The position numbers and the translations under genes are program-made. The notes beneath the pieces are model-generated. The model did no database searches, had not been told where the DNA came from, and saw only the letters and a program-made list of their open reading frames with translations. Below are positions 46,302 through 58,052 of a stretch of DNA of 64,000 nucleotides, one piece after another. Positions within the stretch are counted from its first letter, which is position 1. Each line of letters begins with the position of its first letter. Source of the DNA: Magicicada septendecula (Eukaryota > Arthropoda > Insecta > Hemiptera > Cicadidae). The stretch is from positions 435,903,080 to 435,967,079 of the forward strand of contig CM068373.1 in the NCBI GenBank assembly GCA_034769895.1, written 5' to 3'.

Positions 46302-46409
46302 CGCTCTTCTCCTCTTGTCCAGCGTCGCCTCTCTCTTCTCCTCTTGTCCAGCGTCGACTTCCTCTCTTGTCCAGCGTCGCCTTTCTCTTCTCCTCTTGTC
46401 CAGCGTCGT
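46302..46409. repeat. Minisatellite, four units with CTCTTGTCCAGCGTCG
   Basis: Four tandem copies of a ~24-31-bp C/T-rich unit. The Arg/Glu-rich 64-codon ORF on the minus strand is a by-product of the repeat. Confidence 0.9.
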
Positions 46410-47113
46410 ATCGCTCTCTGGAACTTCTCGTGCTGTTTCGGACGTCATTTGATCTTCTGATGTGGATCTTCTTATGTAATTTTGTTACTACTTAAATATT
46501 GTTTGTTTTACAATCCAGTTACATAACTGTATGTAACTGGAAGGATGAAATTATCTACAAAAATTTAAATATTCTGTGCGGACGGGCAGAAGCTCCCGCT
46601 GCACCGTGGATGATTTAAGAAAGAGAACCACTGTAGCTTGTGTGTCCTATTTATACCCATGTCTTGGTCAACACCTGTAGTGGTACGAAATCGACATGTT
46701 TGAAATTGTTTCTGGGTTCAGTTCCCCCACTCCTTGTCAATTTCACTATTTCTTATATTTCTGCGAATTGCAGAGTCCTGTAAGTATACTCTTATACTTA
46801 CCTTATAACTATTTTTACAACACATGTTCACTGTAATTTTGGACATTGCAACTTAACCCTTTCGATTTGTACACAGTTATTTCACTATTACACTCATACG
46901 GTGTGGCACTTTCACATGGTTTTCGTACACAGTATTTAGTAAATTTTCTTACATTTTATTGTGTTTTTGGATTTTACTTCTTAATTATAGTTTATGAATA
47001 ATTACAGAAAAACAGTAATTATGCAATTATTCATCTTGGGGTGGTAAACTCGCCTGCATTGACCTGCGTTCACACACACTAGCAAAATACTGGTGTACAC
47101 ACTTTCAGTTACA

Positions 47114-47115
<2 letters not shown>

Positions 47116-47147
<32 letters not shown>
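47116..47147. repeat. (TG)n microsatellite
   Basis: About 16 TG units within the intron before exon 3. Confidence 0.97.
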
Positions 47148-47148
<1 letters not shown>

Positions 47149-47520
47149 ACGTCGATTCAGGTCGAAACACCTGTTCATATTTTTGTCTGAGCCAAGCTTG
47201 CAATCCCTGACATGCTTATTTCTAATACATTATTAATTATTTACAGTTTATTAGGTATATTTAAATTTTTATATTCAATGCTCAGTACATCACTTATTTG
47301 TACTGTCGCAATACATATAAACTACATGAGATTAAGTAAGTAAAATCGCACACTTGTGCGAGCATGCGCGTGGACACACCATGTAGGTACAGAGTATCGA
47401 TATTTATTGCAAAAATTGATAGGTGATTCTATATATTTCATATTTAGTATTGATCACCTGTTTATATACTCTATAATCACTGAGAAGACTAAGTAAATTT
47501 TAGAATTGTTCAATTTTCAG

Positions 47521-47613
47521 GATATATTGCCAGTTATAAATTCTGTCCTAAAAGGAGAACTGCATGTAAAAGAAGAAATCATCAAAGAAGAGAATGAACA
47601 GTTTGTTGATCAG
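47521..47613 (+). CDS. Host gene, coding exon 3
   Basis: A 93-bp exon between the acceptor TTGTTCAATTTTCAG and the donor GTATAG. It encodes 31 codons, starting DILPVINSVLKGELHVKEE and ending NEQFVDQ, in phase 0 at both ends. It has two SUMO-type motifs (VKEE, IKEE). It resembles exons 2 and 4 in starting with a D/H-hydrophobic-L pattern, followed by a hydrophobic-Lys-acidic segment, which suggests exon duplication. Confidence 0.72.
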
Positions 47614-49208
47614 GTATAGTACATAGTTATACATTAGTTTATAATGTATAAACAGATCTACAATTATACAAGCATTTATTGTTATAATGAACAGCATTGT
47701 TGTTATTTGTAATCTTATCGGTTAAAACTGTTGGAGACCGTTTGGTGTCCCATGGAAGTCATTTTTATGTGCACTTTCAGTCCATACGATTTAGCCGTAA
47801 CATGTACCAGTACCACATGGCAGGAAATTTGAATTTTATGATGTCAGGGGTGTGAGTACGACGTGACCATGGTGGGGGTAGAATGTGACTGAAGTAGGGA
47901 TATCACGTGGCCATGGTGGGAGTACCATGTGACAGGCACCATGTGGGGGTACCACACCACTGGTGCGAAGTGTAGTGATTAGTCGGCCATGTTTAATTAT
48001 GTCACGTCATCATGTAGCAGGATCGGTTGTGATTGGTGTGTTGAATGGCAGTAGTCGGTGTGGCCAACATGTGATAATTGAGAAGAAAATTCCCTCTAAA
48101 AGAGAAATAGGTTAAAGAAGGATGTGTGAGGGAAAATATAGCGTTGCCACTACCACCAGTGTGTCTACGTCATGGCGGGAAGGGATTTATGTTCCCTTAA
48201 CAAGTGTATCCAGCGTGTCCGTGACCATCTTGTCCTCTGCTTGTCTTGATTTAATGGGGCGATGTCGTGTGAGGCATAAAATTGTGTAACTTAATGTATA
48301 CTTGTGTATGAAAGAAAATAAAGTGGCCAGTTCCTGGTTTCTTCTTCTTGTCTTGTTTTTTATATGTTCATAAATAATTTTAACGTTCATGCATGTGTGT
48401 GTGTGTATTAAGTAAAACACTGTGTCTTGAGTGCTCTTCATGTCTTTGTTGTCGCAGGTTTTTTTCTGTGTTCAAAAGTAAGGTTAACCACGCAAATGAT
48501 TAATGAGTGTTGAGGAAAAAGAAATGTGTATATGGGCGCGTTGTGTGTCTGTTTAGACATAAAATGTGTGGGTCGGATAGCCTTTGCGTAAAAGCACCTT
48601 GATGTGTATGTGTGCACATAGATTTTGTGTATAGTTGTAACCTAATGAAAACAATCATTCTCCTCGCTCACAGTGGGAAACAGTATGTGTGAAATAAAAC
48701 ATGACATCAATCATGTGTATAAGTATAATTACACCATCAAAAATGGTACAATAAATATACACAGATACGCATTACATAATGCAATAAAAACACACACACA
48801 TGCATAAAGTACCTATAGAATTGTCAGATGGTTTTAACATCAACAGTGAATCCGTAACAGACGTCAATGTACAGAATTATAGAGTTACAAATGAAACCGC
48901 TGTAGAATAAATAAATAGAAAATCACTAAGACTTACCTTATAGAAAAACAAATGTAAAACTTCATGTTCACACGATATTGAACGATGTAACTGTGGAACC
49001 GAGCTAAGAAATACTGTCCGCTCTGCTCCATTTCTCGAATACAAATGACCATATAGCAAATCACTTCCTCCTCCACTGCACTGTAGCAAGTGCACAACAA
49101 GTTAGGTAAGTTCCAAACGATCTGTGGAAAAATCAACGTATTTTTAGAAACAAGGTAGATCGAGATGCAAAATTAAAGTTTTACAAAGTTATGGGAGTCC
49201 CTGTACTA
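47614..49208. other. Intron sequence with a degenerate short repeat
   Basis: At about 47845-47965 several imperfect ~25-33-bp units with ATGTGAC/CATGGTGGG motifs follow each other. Nothing else was recognised. Many ACACAC/GTGTGT runs occur at 48390-48800. Confidence 0.45.
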
Positions 49209-50319
49209 TGTAAAGGGACACACACTATGGGTGTGAATTATGGGCAACAACGAAAAACAAGACGGTGTAACGGTACAGAATTCTGGGTTACAACAATTAT
49301 AATTTAAATCAGTTTTAATTGTCAGTATCAACCTGTGAGGTGCCCCAGTTTAACCAGCAACACACTGTTAGCCTAAACAACTGTCTAGACATATTACGTA
49401 ACCGCCCCAGCAGCAGTCCTTGTGAATCACAGTATGCAGATGGTCATCACAGAAGCAACAACAGACAGAAAAGTGTAGCATACAGCTTGCTAAATAAAAC
49501 GGTGGCCTCGGGTGCAAGATAGGCCGTAATTTATATTCGGCCTATCTATTAAAGTATCTCATAAAAGTTATAAAAGTGTATAAACAGTGTAGCGCGCGGT
49601 CAAATAATTAAATACGTAAGAGCTCGAGCAACTGTTTAACACAAAAGTCGGCCGACAAAAAGTTAACAAAATCATCAACTATGGTGAATTAAATATAATG
49701 GAGTACGTTGTGGTAGTGTGAAAGTGTGTGAACTGGGGAAATAATATTTGTGACCAGAAACTGCCAACAACACGAGGTGGTGATGGAACTGATTAACGCC
49801 ATGGATTGTTAAGTACTCACCATAACCCTATCAGAATTATTCTATAAATACAGAAATTAAAAATAAACACAGTTTAAATCACGGGGTTTTTAAAAGAAAA
49901 AATAAATAAATAAAAAATAAAAGTATGAGTGAGAGAGCATTGCAAAGTGCTGGTTAAGTTATTTTATATTGCGTTATTGCTAAGTCATTTTCATACGAGT
50001 TTAGATCAACTGATTAAGTATTCATGCCTTGTTTTTTTTGTATAGAAATTATAATGTAAAGATAAATTGAAAGCAAACACTGCATTAAAGAAAGCTAGTT
50101 GTTTTAGAATACAAAAATTGGTGTTAGCGCAATTATTTTGAAACTTCAACCCAAATAACCTTGTCTGCAGCTGGGTTTCGTCTGTACGACCTTGGAAGAG
50201 AACCCGAAGGTAAGATAAGACATTATAAATATCAATTAAAATAAATTGAGTAGTTTCATTGGCCCCGAACTAGGGACTCAAAGAGTATTTTATTATTTGC
50301 ACTAAGTTGTATTGTTTCA
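49209..50319 (+). repeat. 5' LTR of LTR element 2
   Basis: Nearly identical to 51511-52624. About 60 bp before its end it contains TGGCCCCGAACTAGGGACT, which looks like a decayed second copy of the primer-binding site, preceded by the same TTTCAT as the real one. Confidence 0.9.
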
Positions 50320-50320
50320 T

Positions 50321-50338
50321 TGGCGCCTGAACAGGGAC
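50321..50338 (+). promoter_or_regulatory. tRNA-Lys-type primer-binding site, LTR element 2
   Basis: TGGCGCCTGAACAGGGAC, one base different from the PBS of element 1, one base after the 5' LTR. Confidence 0.87.
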
Positions 50339-50468
50339 GGCGACTAATTTTTTATTACATTCGCCAGACCTAATTAAGCTGCAGAACGGGTTGTTTGGGA
50401 GCGAGGGCGATTGTTAGTAAGTGTAGTTAGTAAGCTTACAAAATTGTGTATAGGTAAATAATAGAAAA

Positions 50469-51538
50469 ATGGAAAACAATAGTGATAAAGTCAACAATGT
50501 TGACTTGACTAGTACAAGTACTGAAAATCAAATAAACACAATAGTAACAGAAATGGTAGTAAACGAAATAAGCCTAACTGAGTCTGTGACAATGGAAGGC
50601 GCTAGGATTCATTCAACGCCTATCCAAAATAAGCTATCTGATAGTAATGAGATAATGAATATGATGCAATCACTTTTGGCAAAACAAAGCGCAATGTTAG
50701 AGGTAAATTTTAATGCAATAAATAATCGTTTAGACAGTAATGAGAAAAAATTTGAGAATAAATTCGATGTAATGAGTAGCGATATAAATAGTCGCTTTGA
50801 CATGAATGATACCAAGTTCAATGAACAAAATAAGAAATTGGATGCTTTAAATAAACGCTATGACACAAATGAACAATATAAAGAACAGAATATGAAATTT
50901 TAAAATAGCTTGTGTAGTATTGATGAGCGAATTAATGAAATATGTAGTGAAACAAAAAGAGAAACAGATGAGTTAAGAGAGTGTGTGTGTGTGTGGTAGA
51001 CAATAAAACAGACATAAATAAGGCGGATAATAAATTTGAAAATGTGGTATCAGTTAGTGATGATATAGAAATAGTTAGTGAGAGAGTGAGCGAGAGTGAG
51101 AGAGTAATGGGTTGGAAATGGGGAGAAACAAATGTTAATCAGTTAGAGAGAGAGTATGAAGAGAGTGTACAGAGGGTAAAATTTTCCCGTGGTGTGGTTG
51201 TGGGTGAAGAAAATGCTTCACGAGTGTGTTTGGGAGACGTATGGTCTACAAATAATTGTCCCTTGATTTTTTGTGCATCTGGTAAGGCCAGGATGTGTTG
51301 TAATAATGTTGTGTTGCCCTCTGTGTGGAATGAGAATGTGAAATGTTGTGAGAAGTATTGTGATGAAAGTAATTATGAGAGAGAGAAAGAGTTAGAGTGT
51401 TTCAAGTTAAACAGAAGTTATAAAGAGTTGATAGAGAGTTTGAATATCAATATTATGGTAAATAATGTGGATTTACCTTGTACTGTAATAAACAATGTGT
51501 ATGTTTACTATGTAAAGGGACACACACTATGGGTGTGA
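50469..51538 (+). pseudogene. Gag-like region of LTR element 2
   Basis: The first open part (50469-50903) has repeated heptad-like units (NRLDSNEKKFENKFDVMSSD, NSRFDMNDTKFNEQNKKLD) and predicts a coiled coil. The second (50981-51538) has EREYEESVQRVKFSRGVVVG, the block shared with elements 1 and 3, and runs into the 3' LTR. No capsid or zinc knuckle is visible. Broken. Confidence 0.65.
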
Positions 51539-52624
51539 ATTATGGGCAACAACGAAAAACAAGACGGTGTAACGGTACAGAATTGTGGGTTACAACAATT
51601 ATAATTTAAATCAGTTTTAATTGTCAGTATCAACCTGTGAGGTGTCCCAGTTTAACCAGCAACACACTGTTAGCCTAAACAACCGTCTAGACATATTACA
51701 TAACCGCTCCAGCAGCAGTCCTTGTGAATCAGTATGCAGATGGTCATCACAGAAGCAACAACAGACAGAAAAGTGTAGCATACAGCTTGCTAAATAAAAC
51801 GGTGGCCTCGGGTGCAAGATAGGCCGTAATTTATATTCGGCCTATCTATTAAAGTATCTCATAAAAGTTATAAAAGTGTATAAACAGTGTAGCACGCGGT
51901 CAAATAATTAAATACGTAAGAGCTCGAGCAACTGTTTAAGAAAAAAGTCGGCCGACAAAAAGTTAACGAAATCGTCAACTATGGTGAATTAAATATAATG
52001 GAGTAAGTTGTGGTAGTGTGAAAGTGTGTGAACTGGGGAAATAATATTTGTGACCAGAAACAGCCAACAACACGAGGTGGTAATGGAACTGATTAACACC
52101 ATGGATTGTTAAGTACTCTACATAACCCTATCAGAATTATTCTATAAATACAGAAATTAAAAATAAACACAGTTTAAATCACGGGGTTTTTAAAAGAAAA
52201 AATAATAAATAAATAGAAAATAAAAGTATGAGTGAGAGAGCATTGCAAAGTGCTGGTTAAGTTATTTTATATTGCGTTATTGCTAAGTCATTTTCATACG
52301 AGTTTAGATCAACTGATTAAGTATTCATGCCTTGTTTTTTTTTTGTATTGAAATTATAGTGTAAAGATAAATTGAAAGCAAACACTGCATTAAAGAAAGC
52401 TAGTTGTTTTAGAATACAAAAATTGGTGTTAGCGCAATTATTTTGAAATTTCAACCCAAATAACCTTGTCTGCAGCTGGGTTTCGTCTGTACGACCTTGG
52501 AAGAGAACCCGAAGGTAAGATAAGACATTATAAATATCAATTAAAATAAATTGAGTAGTTTCATTGGCCCCGAACTAGGGACTCAAAGAGTATTTTATTA
52601 TTTGCACTAAGTTGTATTGTTTCA
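51511..52624 (+). repeat. 3' LTR of LTR element 2
   Basis: Second copy of 49209-50319. The gag-like reading enters it directly, so the interior downstream of gag is essentially absent. Confidence 0.9.
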
Positions 52625-52639
52625 ACGGTAAAATACAGA

Positions 52640-52890
52640 CCTTGGAAATGGCATTCTCAAGAGGAGTTTAAAAGTGTTCTAAACTTGACCTTATAAGAAA
52701 TAAGGCCATAAGAGAAGAGTTAAAAGTTTTTAACTTGAATGAAAAATTAAAAGATTACAAACAAAAGTGGAAAGAACACTTAGAAAGAATGACAGATTCC
52801 AGACTGACCAAACAAGTCTGGAAATTCAAACCTATAGGAAACAGGTGTGTGGGTAGACCCAGGAAGAGATGGCTGGAGGATTTTTAAGAT
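52640..52890 (+). pseudogene. LINE 3' coding tail
   Basis: The plus strand encodes KAIREELKVFNLNEKLKDYK, WKEHLERMTDSRLTKQVWKF and GRPRKRWLEDF, then a stop. The W-x2-H-x2-RM and GRP-RKRWL pattern is typical of the C-terminal end of many insect LINE reverse transcriptases. The rest of the element is missing. It abuts the end of LTR element 2. Confidence 0.75.
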
Positions 52891-52899
52891 GGAACAGGC

Positions 52900-53590
52900 A
52901 GCACCTTACCTATGCCGTGTTGTGAAGATGATGATGGTGTATCAAGAATGTCAGTAAATCAGTGCTTTTTCTATGCTAACAGTTTAACTCATATTTTAAC
53001 ACATCCCTGTTATGAGTTGTTTCCAAGTTAAGGCATTATAACTCGCACATGTTGTTAGTTGTTTCTTTTTTACCTTCAGCAGTATTGTACTTATCCGTGC
53101 TTTCTCCTTACTTCACAACATTACATAATCATAGTGGCAACAACAGTGCAGGATGGCCCACGTGTTTACCATGAGTCAGCTGACAGGCAACTCGCTTATT
53201 TTATTGTGTTGATAGCGTTTCTATGCAGAACCTTGTTGTGACTGGCTTTGAATGTTTGTTTTTTTTTATCGAGTTTACAGCATGTGTGCATACCGTCATC
53301 CTTGCTTAAGGTCCAAATGTACCTTACACATTTATAAATACCTTATAAATGTACCGTCATGCTTGCTATGACAGCCAAATGTACACATATCTTTGTTAAT
53401 GAACATCCTTTGTTCTAATATTATGTCCTTCACTCTCATTGATTATATAATTTACATTAAATAAATTGACTCCATAATTCTGCAGTTGCCCTATAGAAGT
53501 CCCATTACAGCAAGTAGATTCACAATTGTTAACTCCATACTTCTTCATAGCTCTGTTCAGACTCTGACATCTGACCAAAATTTCTCTACC
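52900..53590. other. Intron sequence, nothing recognised
   Basis: AT-rich. A loose ~80-bp repetition around TACCGTCAT...CTTGCT lies at about 53290-53390. No coding sequence was recognised. Confidence 0.4.
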
Positions 53591-53655
53591 GTACGTAGAG
53601 AAATTTATTGAATATTTTTAATTTGTTTACCTCAAGATGTATTTTCCTGTATTTG

Positions 53656-53695
53656 GAACATGTTTTCGGGAATCCTATTGTTCCCATCCTCAGCC
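53656..53695 (-). ncRNA. Hammerhead ribozyme core in split PLE-D
   Basis: Minus strand: CTGAGGA (53693-53687), stem II GGGAA/TTCCC with a short asymmetric loop, GAAA (53667-53664), then a palindromic ACATGT stem III and UC cleavage site. The core is intact. Confidence 0.65.
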
Positions 53696-53790
53696 TTCCT
53701 AATTTTGTATCTTGTGGATTATTTGTGTTTTGGTTGGTTGTTGTTATGTTTTCCTGTTGGTTTTTGGTATTTTATACTGGTATTATTGTA

Positions 53791-56330
53791 CAGTGGAAAT
53801 CGGTTAACACGAAATGACGGGGACCAGTTATTTTTTTCGTGTAAACCGAATTTCGCGTTAAGCGAACAAAAAGTGAAACAAAATGAAGTGAACAAATAGT
53901 GTACTGTAGATTATTTACTGTACTGTCTAGTAAAATGCAACAAATACAACCTTTTATTTATCCACATGGTTTATTATTGTTAATTTTTCTTAAAATTATT
54001 ATTAGCTATTCTAAATTTAGTCCTATGATTTAGGTTTTCTTGTAGACTACTGTATGTCTTTCAACTTTACCGTAGATTTCGTGTTTATCTTTTTTTAAAA
54101 TAATCCGTTATTTTCTTTTGCACACAATTTTGCACTATTTTATATTCAACAAATTGTTCTAATTTATCAACGTGTTCAGACATTTCACCTTCCGAGTTGG
54201 CTTCAAAATATCGACGAACACGGCTCAGCAACGAAAGCATATTGGTAGCGGCAGGAACATTTTCACTATCATTTTCCGTGTCAAGTTCGTCGTCACTATC
54301 ATCACCTTCACAGTTGTCAACTTGCACTGTTTCCACGATATCGGTATCTGTTAATACGGGAGCCGTAGTTACGTTCTCGTCGACAGTCACGTACTCATTT
54401 AGAGAAATTGAAACATTTAATACAGATGACACACGATTAAACATTTCAGATAGTGTAGGATCAATTTCATTTTCTTCGGGTTGTTCAGTTTCTGATTCAA
54501 AATGAATCGAGCATGAGCGAAACAATTTTGAATTGTTGTAGGCGTCACGAGGTTCCACGCTGTTCTTAACAAGTTACAAGCATCCAGAACATTTACACAG
54601 AAATCTTTTTTCCCCTCAATAGTGGCCGAGTATTTCCGCAGAAGCAACTTTCTGTACTGAAATTTTAAATTTTGAATAATACCTTGATCACAAGGTTATA
54701 GGACACTAGTCGTGTTCGGTGGTAGAAAAACAAGTTTAATTGCCATCAATTTTAGGTCACATGGGTGGGCAGGACAGTTGTCAATAATTAACACAATTTT
54801 CCTCTTCTGAGAAGTGAAATGTTTTTCTAACGAAACCAGCCATTCGGTAAAAATTTTAGACGTCATCCACGCTCGTTTGTTAGCTCTATATTCTACTGGC
54901 AACTTTTTAACATTTTTAAAACAGCGCGGCTTTAAACTTTTTCCTATAACAAGTAACGGAAGTTTTTCTAACCCATCAGCATTGCAACCTACCATCACTG
55001 TCACTCTCTCTTTGGACTTTTTACCACCAGAGCACTGCTCCCCTTTCAATGAAAGTGTTTTATCGGGCATACAACGGAAAAATAGTCCTGTTTCATCGGC
55101 GTTGAAAATATCCTTACGTGGATAGTCTTTTAAAATTGCAGGCAGCGTAGATTGCAACCATGATGATGTCATTTCTTGTGACACCTGTCTTGATTCGCCA
55201 CAGATGTTTTTAAAGGTTATGCCATTTCGTTTTTTAAACCTTTCTAGCCAGCCAGGATTTGCAGTGAAATTTAAGTTCATCTGTTCAGCAAAAACGTTTG
55301 CTTTCTCCATCAGTAGTGGTCCAGAAATAGGAGCATCTTGTGATCTTGCTTGCTTAAACCAAACAAGAAGAGCAGCCTCTAAGTTTTCGTGGTTTGCCTT
55401 ACGGAAACGTTTTCTGCCTCGTTCAAACTTGCCCGACTCATACAGTTCTAAAGTTTTATCTCTATTTTTTTATAATCGTGGATAACGTCGAGTTTGGTAT
55501 ACCGAATGTTTTACAGATTTCTGTTTTAGTTCGAATACCCTCATTAACAGCTTGGAGGAGTTCAACTTTTTTTTCTAAAGAGAGGGCACTTTGTTTACCA
55601 CTTTCTTCTCCATTTTACTTCTGGACTGCAAAAACGAAATTTACGAAAGCGTAACTTCACTTAACACGTACACGTCACACGCTTAACGTCACTTAACTGG
55701 CTGTAAAAGACTAAGAAGTTTGTACAGTAAAAAAGTAAACAGTTAATCCTCACAACTGAGTAAATTTTTTACAATAAAATGTTATCGGTACCGTACCGCA
55801 AACTTTACCACCACTGTACACGCACAGAATACAACTGAACTGAACTCATCACACCCTATAGAGTAGGTAGTTAATGTAAGCGATAACGGTTTATTTGCGG
55901 TCAATGAACAACACATTTGGTGCTGAAGGAGAGGCTATGGTTTCTCGTAAACAATGGTACACTGTATACAGTACGTACTGTAAATAGAACTTGGTACTGA
56001 AGACAAAACAAAACAGGTAGACAAAACAAACTATGGTCACTACCTGCTCTTTCTCTTTTAGAGACAAAGAGTGGATTCCTTTACATCGAAAACAAGCTTT
56101 TGGGCGTACTTGTGTGGCTTTATTTTGTATGCAGTTACTTAAAAGCCAGCCAAAAAAAAATTATTTTTAACAAAAATTTTTCGTGTTAACCGATATTTTT
56201 CAGGTAAACCTTTCATGTTAACCGTACAAATAATACACTGTACATAACAAACGGCGATCGGTACCCGAGTGGTATTTCGTGTTAACCGATATTTTGTGCT
56301 AACCATTTTCACGTTAAACGATTTCCACTG
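53791..56330 (-). mobile_element. Tigger-type (pogo, Tc1/mariner) transposon, 2.54 kb
   Basis: The ends are CAGTGGAAATCGGTTAACAC and its inverted partner ending GATTTCCACTG at 56330, flanked by TA (53789-53790 and 56331-56332), the pogo/Tigger target duplication. Subterminal GTTAACCG motifs recur several times near both ends and may bind transposase. One minus-strand transposase gene, now broken, lies inside. It is inserted in PLE-D. Confidence 0.93.
54085..55610 (-). pseudogene. Tigger transposase, broken
   Basis: Minus strand, in order: an N-terminal psq-type helix-turn-helix (TKTEICKTFGIPNSTLSTII); a CENP-B-type DNA-binding domain (FAEQMNLNFTANPGWLERFK, about 55300-55230); and a DDE domain with IFNADETGLFF (first Asp), IVLIIDNCPAHPCDL (second Asp) and CDQGIIQNLKFQYRK (third Asp). 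An acidic C-terminal tail ends in KKITDYFKKR. A stop after KKRDK-type codons near 55470, a TAA just before the CDQG motif (~54697) and a frame change near 54545 make it non-functional. Confidence 0.88.
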
Positions 56331-56589
56331 TATGTGATTGTTGTGTATATAATATTAAGTTTTTGAGTATTTTCGATGTTGAGTGCTTTGAAAATTGTGT
56401 CGTTTTGTATTGATTTGTGCATTAGTTTGTTTAGTTTTGTGTTTGTATATTTATAAATAGGCTATAACATCTTGAGGTATAGAAATTATAAATATTAAAT
56501 AAATTATTCAAACACTTTTTGCTACAGTCCGTTTCTTGACGTATATATATATATTTAATTTTTATATTGAATTTACCTCAAGATGTTTC

Positions 56590-56645
56590 TTTCCTTATTA
56601 GGTACATGTTTCGGGTACCATTTTGTACTCATCCTCAGCCTTCCG
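56590..56645 (-). ncRNA. Hammerhead ribozyme core, left PLE-D arm
   Basis: Minus strand: CTGAGGA (56638-56632), stem II on GTAC/GTAC, GAAA (56612-56609), stem III CA/TG, then UA cleavage site. The stem II base contains a mismatch. Confidence 0.6.
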
Positions 56646-56685
56646 GATTTTGTGTCTGGTGAAGTACATATGTGTTGGTTGGTTG

Positions 56686-58052
56686 TTATTGTGGCTTCTG
56701 GTACTTTAAGTTGGTTTTATTGTGTGTGATTTTGGTGTATGTATTAGTATGTTGTGTAATTTCAAAGTTGAGTGCTTTGAAAATTGTGTCATGTTTTGTA
56801 TTGATTTGTATTTGTTCAGCTATCAGTTTGTTTTTTGTTTTATTTTTGTATATTTGTAAATTTTCCCAAATGCTCATTATGGTACGTTTGTGTGGTATGT
56901 GTTTTATTAGTTTCATGTTGGTTATGTTTGGGAATTCATGTCCAGTGTTTATTGCATGTGTGGCCAAATTAGATTTGTATATTTCTGGTTTTTTGTATGT
57001 GTTTAGATGTTCAAAATAACGTTTTTTTAGGTTGTTTGTTTGTCCTATGTAACATTTATTGCAATCTTGGCATTCAGTTTTGTATATACCATTGGTTGTT
57101 GTATTATCTTTGTTGTGTGGGTTATTTAGTTTTTGTAGATTATTTTTGTTAGTTTTGTATGCTATTTTAATGTGTGTGTTGTTAAACAGTATTGTTAGCT
57201 TTGTCATTTTATTATTTATGTATATATGAATGTGGCCCATTTTTTATTGTTGTTATTATTTTTGTTTTGTTCATTTTGATTAATTCTTAATTGTTCAGTT
57301 TTTATGTTATATTTGATTTTATTGTCTATTTTGTTACAGTGTTTTTATTATATCCATTTTCACAAGCAATTTGGTATGTTATATTTCTTTCTTTGCCTGT
57401 TTCTTGTTTGTTTAGGGGTATTTTGTACATTCTGTTGAATAGTGAATAGAATGCTGCCATGTTGTGGTGGGTGGTCAGAATGGTTAGCTATGATGATGTT
57501 AGTGGAAGTTGGTTTTCTGTATATTGCATATTGTAGGTGGTTATTGTATCTTGTGATGGTTATGTCTAAATAGTTGATTTTGTTATGATTTTCTTTTTCT
57601 TCTGTGAATTGTATTTTTGGATGTATGTTGTTGATTTGTTTTAATATGTTATCTGCATTTGTATTTTTGTTACTTGATAGGCCTATATTATATAGTCCAT
57701 CATCTACATATCTTATCCAAATGCCATTTGGCTCAAAGGATTTTATAATATTTTGTATTTTGGTATCTGTGTGTTGTAAGAATATTTCTGCTATTATGCT
57801 AGATAATGGAGATCCCATAGCCAATCCTTCTTGTTGTTGATAAATTTTGCTATTGAATTCAAAGTAATTTTGTTTTAGTATTAGTTGGAGGCTATTTTTT
57901 ATTTCAGTTATATATTGTGTCTTCATTTTGTTCTTTAAGTGTGTTTATTATTAAGTCTATTGTTTCATCAATTGGAATGTTGGTGTACATATTTGTGATG
58001 TCATATGATGTGAAATATGTTTTTTCATCTATATTTATTACTTTTAGTTTGT
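56686..58052 (-). pseudogene. PLE-D RT core and GIY-YIG nuclease
   Basis: Minus-strand segments 57360-57926 (QQEGLAMGSPLSSIIAEIFL, WIRYVDDGLY, INYLDITITRYNN, AIYRKPTSTNIII) and 56686-57240 (GIYKTECQDCNKCYIGQTNN, LKKRYFEHLNTYK, then the C-terminal tail). They lie in different frames with a gap of uncertain reading between, and the N-terminal third is missing from this arm. A family distinct from PLE-A, B and C. Confidence 0.85.

Larger units (their letters stand above)
49209..52624 (+). mobile_element. LTR retroelement 2, short interior, fossil
   Basis: LTRs 49209-50319 and 51511-52624 begin TGTAAAGGGAC and end GTTTCA. They enclose only ~1.2 kb, with a lysine-type primer site and a gag-like region sharing the EREYEES block with elements 1 and 3. 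No pol. The LTRs differ by roughly 1.5-2% by eye, intermediate in age between elements 1 and 3. The gag-like frame is broken once or twice. It lies in the third coding intron of the host gene, sense orientation. Confidence 0.87.
53595..56460 (-). mobile_element. PLE-D fragment split by a Tigger insertion
   Basis: 53595-53790 and 56333-56460 together match, in order, the 3' end of the PLE-D copy at 56570-56860, on the minus strand: terminal sequence, hammerhead, and C-terminal codons such as DTIFKALN. The interruption is exactly the Tigger element 53791-56330. Confidence 0.82.

Noticed and set aside
46254-46448. Arg/Glu-rich ORF on the minus strand
   Set aside because: It is the translation of the four-unit minisatellite.
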